A stretch of DNA of 11,515 bases from Pseudomonadales bacterium (GTDB lineage: Bacteria; Pseudomonadota; Gammaproteobacteria; Pseudomonadales; Azotimanducaceae). The stretch lies in contig JAGWBL010000063.1 of NCBI GenBank assembly GCA_021295935.1, forward strand, positions 1 through 11,515, read 5' to 3'. Shown in pieces: positions 5,692-11,515 of the stretch (position 1 is the first letter of the stretch; every line of letters starts with the position of its first letter). A program made the translations under genes and the position numbers. The notes under the pieces are model-generated. The model worked only from the letters and a program-made list of their open reading frames with translations, did not search any database and had not been told where the DNA came from.

Positions 5692-8013
5692 GTGTTCAGC
5701 GAGGATCTCACAAGAAGCGTGGAGGCGGCCCTTGAGGAGGCTCGCAAGCGTCGCCACGAAATCCTGACGGTCGAGCACCTGTTCCTTTTTCTCCTGCAGA
5801 ACGAAGATTCCCTCGATGTTCTCAAGAACGTAGGAGCCGATGTCGAGTCGCTGCGCACGCAGCACGAAGACTTCGTCAATCGGCACACGCCCCTTGTGCC
5901 AACCGCTTCTGACGGCAGCGCCGAGTGCAGGCCGGAACCCTCCAACGGCTTCAATCGGGTGATACACCGGGCGGTGTTCCACGTCCAGTCCAGCAGCCGA
6001 AAGGTAGTCAAGGCTCGGGATGTGCTCGTTTCTCTCTTTGCGGAAGAGGATTCCCACGCGGTCTACCTCTTGGACAAGCAAGGGATCGCTCGCATCGATG
6101 TTGTCAACTATGTCGCTCACGGCATATCCAAGCGAGAACCTGAGCGCACGCGTCAGCGAAGACCAGGTGCTCCCGTTCGCGAAGGCAAGCCGGAAGATCG
6201 AACGAAACGAGCTCTCGACAAGTACACGACCAACCTCAATCAGTTGGCCTCCGAGGGCAAGCTGGATCCATTGATCGGCCGCGACAAGGAGCTCGAGCGC
6301 GTCATCCAGATCCTTTGCCGCCGACGCAAGAACAATCCGTTGCTGATCGGTGAATCGGGAGTCGGGAAGACCGCCATCGCAGAGGGTCTCGCGCAGCGAA
6401 TCGTGGGAGGGAAGGTGCCCGAGGTCGTCGCCAAGTCGACGGTGCTGGCGCTCGACATCGGTTCCCTCGTGGCAGGCACGAAGTGGCGCGGCGAGTTCGA
6501 GAAGAGGCTCACCGCGGTCATCAAGGAACTGCAGCGCAACAAGTCGACCATCCTGTTCATAGACGAGATCCACATGATCATCCGCGCGGGCAGCGCCAAG
6601 GGCACGCTTGACGCCTCGGGCATGTTGAAACCAATGCTCGCTTCAGGTGAATTGAAGTGCATGGGCTCCACTACCTACAGCGAGTACCGCGGGATCTTCG
6701 AGAAGGACAGAGCGCTCTCGAGGAGATTCCAGAAGATCGATGTCACGGAACCCAGCGTGGAGGACGCTTATCGGATTCTGCGAGGGCTCAAGAAGAAGTT
6801 CGAGTCCCACTTCCACCTCAAGTTCACGGATCCAGCGTTGCGATCGGCTGCGGAACTCTCCGCCAAGTACATCACTGGTCGTTATCTCCCGGACAAGGCG
6901 ATTGACGTTCTGGACGAAGCAGGTTCCGCGCAGCTGTTGGTGGATCCCAAGAAGCGCAAGAAGATGATCGGCACGAGCGACATCGAACAGGTCGTCGCCA
7001 TGATCGCTCGAGTTCCCCCTGCGCAGGTCACCAGCTCGGACAAGCAGGCACTTCGCGATCTCGGCAACAAGCTCAAGATGACCGTGTTCGGCCAGGATCG
7101 CGCCATCGACACGCTGGCTTCCGCGATACAGCTGTCCCGAGCCGGTCTTCAGGCTGCCGGCAAACCCATCGGTTCGTTCCTGTTCGCGGGGCCGACGGGT
7201 GTGGGCAAGACCGAGGTCGCTCGGCAGCTGGGCTTGATCATGGGTGTCGAATTGCTGCGATTCGACATGTCGGAGTACATGGAGCGACACACTGTGTCGC
7301 GCTTGATCGGGGCGCCTCCAGGATACGTGGGCTTCGACCAAGGCGGGCTGCTGACCGAGAAGGTCACCAAGCATCCGCACAGCGTGCTGCTGCTGGACGA
7401 AGTGGAAAAGGCCCACCCGGATGTGTTCAACCTGCTGCTTCAGGTGATGGACCATGGCACGTTGACGGACGCCAATGGTCGGACTTGCGATTTTCGCAAT
7501 GTGGTTCTTGTGATGACGACCAATGCCGGTGCTGCAGAGTCGGCACGTGCCTCGATCGGATTTGTGGAACAGGACCATTCCACCGACCAAATGGAAACGC
7601 TCAAGCGCATTTTCTCGCCGGAGTTTCGCAACCGCTTGGATGCCATCGTCCGGTTCGACGGATTGCCGATGGACGTGATTCGAAGCGTCGTAGACAAGTT
7701 CCTTGTCGAGCTTCAGGCACAACTGGACAAGAAGAAGGTCGAGCTGGTGGTATCTGACGAAGCCAAGGATTGGCTCGCGAACAACGGGTACGACGAGAAG
7801 ATGGGCGCTCGTCCCATGCACCGTCTGATTCAGGAGAGGATCAAGCGCCGCTTGGCCGAGGACATTCTGTTCGGAGCGCTTGCCGGTTCAGGAGGGACGG
7901 TCCATATCGATCTGGATGTCGACGACCTGTCACTCAAGTGCGTACCGCGAGCATCGGGTCGGGTCGAGGAAGTCGAGACTACGGAAGAAGCGGAGAACCA
8001 ACTCCGTCGGTAA
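5692..8013 (+). CDS. clpA: ClpA, AAA+ unfoldase of the ClpAP protease
   Basis: ClpA unfolds substrates, including those delivered by ClpS, and threads them into ClpP. All 773 residues are here (E. coli 758). Order: N-domain (1-145) starting MFSEDLTRSVEAALEEARKR; D1 with Walker A GESGVGKT (220-227), Walker B ILFIDE (287-292) and FEKDRALSRR (336-345); D2 with Walker A GPTGVGKT (500-507), pore loop GYVG (544-547), Walker B VLLLDE (565-570), ClpP-docking loop IGF (622-624) and sensor-2 GARPM (705-709). The D1 pore loop reads TKWRG (263-267) where E. coli has KYR, and IIRAG (296-300) replaces IIGAG, in a loop about two residues shorter. GTG 5692 follows clpS by four bases with only a weak binding site, suggesting coupling. 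The last three codons lie on the antisense of infA. Confidence 0.98.
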   Translation: MFSEDLTRSVEAALEEARKRRHEILTVEHLFLFLLQNEDSLDVLKNVGADVESLRTQHEDFVNRHTPLVPTASDGSAECRPEPSNGFNRVIHRAVFHVQSSSRKVVKARDVLVSLFAEEDSHAVYLLDKQGIARIDVVNYVAHGISKREPERTRQRRPGAPVREGKPEDRTKRALDKYTTNLNQLASEGKLDPLIGRDKELERVIQILCRRRKNNPLLIGESGVGKTAIAEGLAQRIVGGKVPEVVAKSTVLALDIGSLVAGTKWRGEFEKRLTAVIKELQRNKSTILFIDEIHMIIRAGSAKGTLDASGMLKPMLASGELKCMGSTTYSEYRGIFEKDRALSRRFQKIDVTEPSVEDAYRILRGLKKKFESHFHLKFTDPALRSAAELSAKYITGRYLPDKAIDVLDEAGSAQLLVDPKKRKKMIGTSDIEQVVAMIARVPPAQVTSSDKQALRDLGNKLKMTVFGQDRAIDTLASAIQLSRAGLQAAGKPIGSFLFAGPTGVGKTEVARQLGLIMGVELLRFDMSEYMERHTVSRLIGAPPGYVGFDQGGLLTEKVTKHPHSVLLLDEVEKAHPDVFNLLLQVMDHGTLTDANGRTCDFRNVVLVMTTNAGAAESARASIGFVEQDHSTDQMETLKRIFSPEFRNRLDAIVRFDGLPMDVIRSVVDKFLVELQAQLDKKKVELVVSDEAKDWLANNGYDEKMGARPMHRLIQERIKRRLAEDILFGALAGSGGTVHIDLDVDDLSLKCVPRASGRVEEVETTEEAENQLRR

Positions 8014-8216
8014 GTGATGCGGCCCTTGGAGAGGTCGTAGGGGGTCAACTCGACGGTGACATTGTCGCCGTTGTTGATTCTGATGTTGTGCTTGCGCATC
8101 TTGCCGGAGATGTGGGCGGTCACCTTGTGGCCATTGGTGAGTTCAACTCGAAAGGTCGTGTTGGGAAGCGTCTCAAACACGACGCCCTCCATGGCGATTT
8201 GTTCTTCCTTCGGCAT
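7830..8216 (-). CDS. infA: Translation initiation factor IF-1 with long readthrough C-terminus
   Basis: IF-1 binds the 30S A site and helps initiate translation. Residues 1-71, from ATG 8216, are a complete OB-fold IF-1: MPKEEQIAMEGVV, ETLPNTTFRVEL, TAHISGKMRK and the closing VELTPYDLSKGRITYRR. The family stops around residue 72, but here AGT (8003-8001) follows and the frame stays open to 7830, giving 128 residues. The extra 57 are Ser- and Arg-rich and are encoded antisense to the clpA 3' end, so they are probably not a selected domain. The core alone (8004-8216) already overlaps clpA by ten bases. Neither other frame gives a normal ending by a simple one-base change. A deletion that fused the tails of clpA and infA, or a sequence error, would explain it. 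In E. coli serW lies between these genes; there is no room here. Confidence 0.93.
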   Translation of the reverse strand: MPKEEQIAMEGVVFETLPNTTFRVELTNGHKVTAHISGKMRKHNIRINNGDNVTVELTPYDLSKGRITYRRSWFSASSVVSTSSTRPDARGTHLSDRSSTSRSIWTVPPEPASAPNRMSSAKRRLILS

Positions 8217-8243
8217 GCTCTGGTCGGCAAGTCAGCGATGAAG

Positions 8244-8274
8244 ATTCTAACGGAGTTTGCATGACTAGTTACAA
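8244..8274 (-). promoter_or_regulatory. Candidate infA promoter
   Basis: On the minus strand, TTGTAA (8274-8269) and TAGAAT (8249-8244) are separated by 19 bases, a long spacer. The -10 matches five of six positions and the leader to ATG 8216 would be about 20-25 bases. IF-1 genes often have their own promoter, which makes this plausible. Confidence 0.3.
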
Positions 8275-8276
8275 GC

Positions 8277-8293
8277 GCGACACGAATTGTCGC
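8277..8293. repeat. Inverted repeat just upstream of the candidate infA -35
   Basis: GCGACA and TGTCGC are perfect complements separated by five bases (minus strand GCGACAATTCGTGTCGC). The repeat ends three bases before the candidate infA -35, a spot suited to an operator, or to an RNA hairpin in the aat-infA transcript. Its function is unknown. Confidence 0.4.
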
Positions 8294-8326
8294 AATCGAC
8301 ATCGGAACGTGATGATGACAGACTGA

Positions 8327-8346
8327 GGAATGGCGCGGACCATTCC
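8327..8346. repeat. Hairpin-forming inverted repeat between aat and infA
   Basis: GGAATGG and CCATTCC form a perfect 7-base stem around a 6-base loop. On the minus strand it lies in the transcript after aat and before infA. No T-tract follows on either strand, so it is not an ordinary intrinsic terminator; an RNA processing or stability element is possible. Confidence 0.45.
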
Positions 8347-8422
8347 ATGGACGTTCGGTTTGAGACGTCTTGGCCTAGTCCAGGCGCATGAGATTGAATT
8401 CGGAATCTCGTTCAGTTCACAT

Positions 8423-9190
8423 TCAGCCTCGAGATGGCTTGTGCCGGTGGTCCGTACCCCAAGCTGAACCTTCGAGATTGACATCCAGCGACCATCGTCC
8501 GATTCGACTGGACTCTCCGTTGTTCGCCGAGACGAACCTCAAGAACACCTCCCTTGACAGCATGCGAGCTCCGAGGGAGAGAAGGTGCTCCGTGCCGTAT
8601 TGAGCGTCAATCAACTTGAATCCCCACTTTCTCAACTGTGCCACCAACACCCAGAACGCGAACTTCGAGGCGTTAGATTCCTCGTGGAACATCGATTCAC
8701 CCGAAAACATGCTGCCGATTGCCACTCCGTACAGACCGCCAACCAGCTCATCGCCTCGCCACGCCTCGACCGAGTGCGCCATCCCAGCGCGGTGCGCCTT
8801 GCCGTAGATCTCGACGACTTGAGGCGTGATCCAGGTCTCCGATCGATTGCGTCGCGGTGCGGCACACTCAGAAACCACTTGGTGAAAGGCCGTGTCCATG
8901 GAAAATCGCAAGCCTGAGTTTCGCAGTCTGCTTCTTTGTCGAGCGGAGACCGTCACTTCGTTCGGCAGAAACACCGCCCGGGGATCCGGTGACCACCAAG
9001 TCCATAGGTCGCCGATGACGTGATGCCAAGGAAACAGTCCCTTGCGATACGCGTCGATCAGACGCGGCACGCTGTTGATGCTGGCATAGACGACGGGACC
9101 CTCCCGCGGACTGTTCTCGGCCGGAAGAGGAAGTGGCTCCTTGTCGCCGAGCACGAGCACCGGATGCTTCCTGTAGCCGCCCCAGCTCAT
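8423..9190 (-). CDS. aat: Leucyl/phenylalanyl-tRNA--protein transferase
   Basis: Aat transfers Leu or Phe from aminoacyl-tRNA to proteins with N-terminal Arg or Lys, creating degrons read by ClpS-ClpA, which are encoded nearby. From ATG 9190 it has 255 residues (E. coli 234). Family blocks are GLFPWHH (51-57), WWSPDPRAVFLP (65-76), TWITPQVVEIY (119-129), AHSVEAWRGDELVGGLYGVA (138-157), GESMFHEESNASK (164-176) and KLIDAQ with D195 and Q197, then EHLLSLGA (201-208). E165 and Q197 match residues implicated in E. coli catalysis. The usual GLLALGGDLS stretch before the FPW block is replaced by GPVVYASINSVPR. The frame runs open far upstream through antisense of trxB, but the ATGA overlap with the trxB stop (9187-9190) marks the start. 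Confidence 0.95.
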   Translation of the reverse strand: MSWGGYRKHPVLVLGDKEPLPLPAENSPREGPVVYASINSVPRLIDAYRKGLFPWHHVIGDLWTWWSPDPRAVFLPNEVTVSARQRSRLRNSGLRFSMDTAFHQVVSECAAPRRNRSETWITPQVVEIYGKAHRAGMAHSVEAWRGDELVGGLYGVAIGSMFSGESMFHEESNASKFAFWVLVAQLRKWGFKLIDAQYGTEHLLSLGARMLSREVFLRFVSANNGESSRIGRWSLDVNLEGSAWGTDHRHKPSRG

Positions 9191-10152
9191 GCTGGAAGCT
9201 CGTTGATCTGATCGAGGTACTTCTCTGCGTCTAGGGCGGCCATGCAGCCGAACCCCGCTGAAGTGACTGCCTGTCGATAGATGGAGTCCGCAACGTCTCC
9301 GGCCGCGAAGACTCCCGGCACGCTTGTTGCGGTAGCGTCGCCATTCGCTCCGCTCTTGACCACGATGTAACCGCCGCGCATGTGGAGTTGACCCTCGAAG
9401 ATCGACGTGTTCGGCTGATGCCCAATGGCAATGAATACACCGCTCACCGCTTGCATGGTGGTTTCTCCGGTCTTGACATGGCGCACGCGCAATCCCGTCA
9501 CTCCCGTGTCGTCCCCGAGCACTTCCTCCAGCACGTGGTTCCACAGGAATTCGACGCGCCCCTTTCGTTGGCGTTCGAACAGGCGATCCTGGAGGATCTT
9601 GTCGGCGCGTAGCGCGTCCCGCCGGTGGACGAGGTAGACCTTGCTCGCAATGTTGCAGAGGTAGAGGGCTTCCTCGACTGCGGTGTTGCCTCCGCCGACA
9701 ACCGCCACGACCTGATCTCGAAAGAAGAACCCATCGCATGTCGCGCATGCCGACACTCCACGCCCAAGATAGGACCGTTCGCTCTCGAGGCCCAGGTATT
9801 TGGCGCTGGCGCCTGTCGCAATGACCAACGCTCTACACTCGTAGGAACCAGAGTCTCCAAGCAGTTGCTTGTTGGCGGGTGACAGGTCCGCCGTGTGGAT
9901 GTGGTCGTTCACCAGTTCCACGCCGTATTTCACGACGTGGCTGGACATGCGTCGCATCAGTTCCGGCCCCTGCAGGCCCTCGCTGTCTCCGGGCCAGTTC
10001 TCGACATCTGTGGTGGTGGTCAGTTGTCCTCCGACCTCGATCCCCGTGATCAACACCGGCGAGAGGTTCGCACGCGCCGCATATAGAGCCGCGGTGTATC
10101 CGTCGGGTCCGGACCCCAGGACGATCAGGTCCTGCACTCGATGCTCCGTCAA
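9187..10152 (-). CDS. trxB: Thioredoxin reductase
   Basis: TrxB is an FAD enzyme that uses NADPH to reduce thioredoxin. Starting at TTG 10152 it has 321 residues, the same as E. coli, and MTEHRVQDLIVLGSG aligns position by position with MSEVRHSRVIILGSG of Pseudomonas. Motifs: FAD site GSGPDG (13-18), GGQLTTTT (41-48), redox CATC (136-139), NADPH site GGGNTAVEEA (153-162), HRRD (176-179), GHQPNTSIFEGQL (244-256) and AGDV (285-288). The FAD motif has Asp where GSGPAG is normal. The start is unsure: GTG 10137 has ACGGAG six bases upstream but trims the N-terminus, and TTG 10230 would add 26 residues foreign to the family. It overlaps aat by four bases (ATGA), so the two form an operon. Confidence 0.95.
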   Translation of the reverse strand: MTEHRVQDLIVLGSGPDGYTAALYAARANLSPVLITGIEVGGQLTTTTDVENWPGDSEGLQGPELMRRMSSHVVKYGVELVNDHIHTADLSPANKQLLGDSGSYECRALVIATGASAKYLGLESERSYLGRGVSACATCDGFFFRDQVVAVVGGGNTAVEEALYLCNIASKVYLVHRRDALRADKILQDRLFERQRKGRVEFLWNHVLEEVLGDDTGVTGLRVRHVKTGETTMQAVSGVFIAIGHQPNTSIFEGQLHMRGGYIVVKSGANGDATATSVPGVFAAGDVADSIYRQAVTSAGFGCMAALDAEKYLDQINELPA

Positions 10153-10271
10153 TCGCTGGTTCTCGAAAAGACGCTTCGATTCAACCAGATTATCGACTAC
10201 TTGTCCCAACGCAGCAGGTGATGCATTCAAGGTCCGACGGAGTTTCGCGTGACAACGGAAGAGACTGGGCG

Positions 10272-10280
10272 TGGTATAGT
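10272..10280 (+). promoter_or_regulatory. Candidate extended -10 promoter for ftsK
   Basis: TGGTATAGT matches the extended -10 pattern TGnTATAnT. GTGACA at 10249-10254 resembles a -35 but sits 20 bases away, a spacing the TGn element could tolerate. The leader to ftsK would be about 100 bases and holds no other obvious signal. Confidence 0.5.
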
Positions 10281-10372
10281 CTCCAAGTCGGAAAGCGCGC
10301 CCTTGTCACGATCTGCCTCGCGGATCCGGCGCACGAGCAACGGCGGTCCATGGAACGGACCACTATCGAATC

Positions 10373-10380
10373 AAGGAGGA
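10373..10380 (+). promoter_or_regulatory. Ribosome binding site of ftsK
   Basis: AAGGAGGA ends four bases before ATG 10385. It is a near-perfect anti-16S match and fixes the start. Confidence 0.8.
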
Positions 10381-10384
10381 TGCC

Positions 10385-11515
10385 ATGCTCCGACAGGACT
10401 ACCGCGCATCGGAATTCCGATGGCCCGTCAACGAGGTCCTGGCACTTGTTGTCTTGGCCCTCGCCGCCTATGCGTCGCTAAGTCTCGCAACGTACGCGGA
10501 ATCCGATCCCACGTGGCGCTTCGCCACCTACGACGCCGGTACGGTCGATAACCTGGGAGGAGTGGCAGGAGCAGTTCTCGCCGACCTCTTCTTCCTGCTC
10601 ATTGGGTGGGTGGCCTACCTCGTGCCGCTTGCTCTGGTGGCCCTTTGCACCCAGCTCTTCGTGTTCCGCAAGAAATCGACTGGTTGGATGATCCGATTCG
10701 CCAACTACGCAGGCTTCGCGATGGTGTTTCTCGGCTTGTGTGTCATTGCCGAGGCGCACTTGAGCGCGCCGATTCTGAATCTTGAGACTCAAGGAGGCGG
10801 CTTGGCGGGAACTGCAGTTTTCTCGTTGAGTAGCGAACTCATGCCCGTTGAGGTCAGCATGACTCTGGCGCTGGTTTCGGTCGTCGTGGGTTTGGAGTTG
10901 CTCCGCGGATTCTCCTGGTTGAGAGTCTGTGATTGGATTGGACGCGTGACCAAGAACTTGTGCAGGCTTGTTGGTGCCACGCTGTCCAGAAACGCGATCT
11001 CCGATTCCAATGCCCATCGGAAGGGAGTCGAACGCAGACCCGCACGGAGCGCACCAGAACCCTCGCGCTTCGACGCGGGGAACCTCCGGCGGGACGGGTC
11101 CGGATTGCTCGCGCGGACGCGGGCTGCGATCGGCAACGGCGACAAGCGCAGGCAACGCACGCAGCTCGCTTCGAAACGGCGTGCCGGGAAGCCACCCAAG
11201 CCGCGGGGGTCCGCGACGTCCATGCGAGTTGAACCCTCGCTCGGCCCTGCGGGCGGAGTCGCGAATCGAACGTCGGATCAAGTGTCTCCCACAATTGCCA
11301 AGAAGCCTGAGCCTCGGGTTCCTGTCTTGCCTGCAGTCGAGTTGCTCGACGATCCGCAGCTGGACATCCAGGGGGTTTACACCGAGAGGGACCTCGCGGA
11401 GATGGCAGCCACGCTGACTCAAAAGCTCGGTGATTTCAGAGGCGAGGCAGAAGTGGGGTCCATCCAGCCCGGGCCCGTTGTCACTCGATTCGAGGTTCAG
11501 CCAGCCCCAGGGGTG
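10385..11515 (+). CDS. ftsK: DNA translocase FtsK, N-terminal part (cut by window end)
   Basis: FtsK anchors at the division septum and pumps DNA to resolve chromosome dimers. The window holds 377 codons without a stop. The four membrane segments expected of the family lie near residues 16-36, 64-93, 108-126 and 154-174. A long basic and proline-containing linker (185-315) follows, weakly conserved as in other FtsK proteins. The alpha part of the motor begins around residue 318: DDPQLDIQGVYTERDLAEM, then GPVVTRFEVQPAPGV at the very edge, the conserved entry to the translocase. Walker motifs, the gamma domain and the C-terminus are outside the window. It is transcribed divergently from trxB, as in Pseudomonas, with no lrp between them (unlike E. 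coli). A 314-codon frame on the opposite strand is a shadow. Confidence 0.95.
   Translation, partial: MLRQDYRASEFRWPVNEVLALVVLALAAYASLSLATYAESDPTWRFATYDAGTVDNLGGVAGAVLADLFFLLIGWVAYLVPLALVALCTQLFVFRKKSTGWMIRFANYAGFAMVFLGLCVIAEAHLSAPILNLETQGGGLAGTAVFSLSSELMPVEVSMTLALVSVVVGLELLRGFSWLRVCDWIGRVTKNLCRLVGATLSRNAISDSNAHRKGVERRPARSAPEPSRFDAGNLRRDGSGLLARTRAAIGNGDKRRQRTQLASKRRAGKPPKPRGSATSMRVEPSLGPAGGVANRTSDQVSPTIAKKPEPRVPVLPAVELLDDPQLDIQGVYTERDLAEMAATLTQKLGDFRGEAEVGSIQPGPVVTRFEVQPAPGV

Noticed and set aside
6643..7821. Long minus-strand frame inside clpA (also those opposite icd, the secreted-protein gene and ftsK)
   Set aside because: They lie wholly antisense to well-recognised or well-supported genes, have no protein-like motifs and arise from codon bias of GC-rich genes.
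8423..9748. A 441-codon frame as the full aat gene
   Set aside because: Its first 186 codons are antisense-register shadow of trxB. Aat homology begins at ATG 9190, which overlaps the trxB stop.
10153..10230. TTG 10230 as the trxB start
   Set aside because: It would add 26 residues not found in TrxB proteins and has no ribosome binding site. TTG 10152 matches the family N-terminus without gaps.
1..11515. tRNA genes, CRISPR arrays, insertion sequences, phage genes
   Set aside because: Looked for on both strands by eye; no cloverleaf, spaced direct repeats, transposase motif or phage protein was seen. serW, which sits between clpA and infA in E. coli, is absent.

Overview
The window reads as chromosomal DNA of a gammaproteobacterium. 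The run icd - clpS - clpA - infA(reverse) - aat(reverse) - trxB(reverse) - ftsK is the conserved block known from Pseudomonas and relatives. In Pseudomonas that block also holds cspD between icd and clpS, and ate/bpt between infA and aat; neither is visible here. DNA is moderately GC-rich, and several starts are GTG or TTG. I see no insertion sequence, tRNA, rRNA, CRISPR array or prophage gene.

Layout. (1) 1-1775: two adjacent plus-strand genes encoding paralogous proteins of unknown function. The first is cut by the window start; the second has a signal peptide. Both carry a CxxC pair followed, 30 residues later, by EDFPWxG, and then a WRxxxQxGWI block and an HAxTGxV block. (2) 1776-2579: about 800 bases with no convincing gene, apart from two tiny coupled reading frames behind a strong ribosome binding site. 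(3) 2580-3770: a tight moaC-moaD-moaE operon for molybdenum cofactor synthesis. (4) 3960-5200: icd, NADP-type isocitrate dehydrogenase, broken near its 3' end by what looks like a 16-base deletion. (5) 5352-8013: clpS-clpA, the N-degron adaptor and its unfoldase. (6) 8216 down to 7830: infA on the minus strand, which has lost its usual stop codon and reads on into the antisense of clpA. (7) 10152 down to 8423: trxB-aat, overlapping by ATGA. (8) 10385 to the end: the N-terminal third or so of ftsK, divergent from trxB.

How the genes work together. ClpS, ClpA and Aat form the bacterial N-degron pathway: Aat adds Leu/Phe to proteins with N-terminal Arg/Lys, ClpS captures such N-termini, and ClpA (with ClpP encoded elsewhere) unfolds and degrades them. 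MoaC makes cyclic pyranopterin monophosphate, and MoaD/MoaE turn it into molybdopterin. TrxB, IF-1, Icd and FtsK are housekeeping proteins that share the neighbourhood without being one pathway.

Most notable points: the icd frameshift, which removes the residues that bind the 2'-phosphate of NADP; the IF-1 reading frame of 128 codons instead of about 72, overlapping clpA tail to tail; substitutions at well-studied positions of ClpS (Met gatekeeper to Arg), ClpA (D1 pore loop Tyr to Trp) and TrxB (GSGPAG to GSGPDG); and the unrecognised tandem CxxC paralogues. The two 3'-end lesions flank clpSA. They could be assembly errors or real decay, and raw reads would decide.
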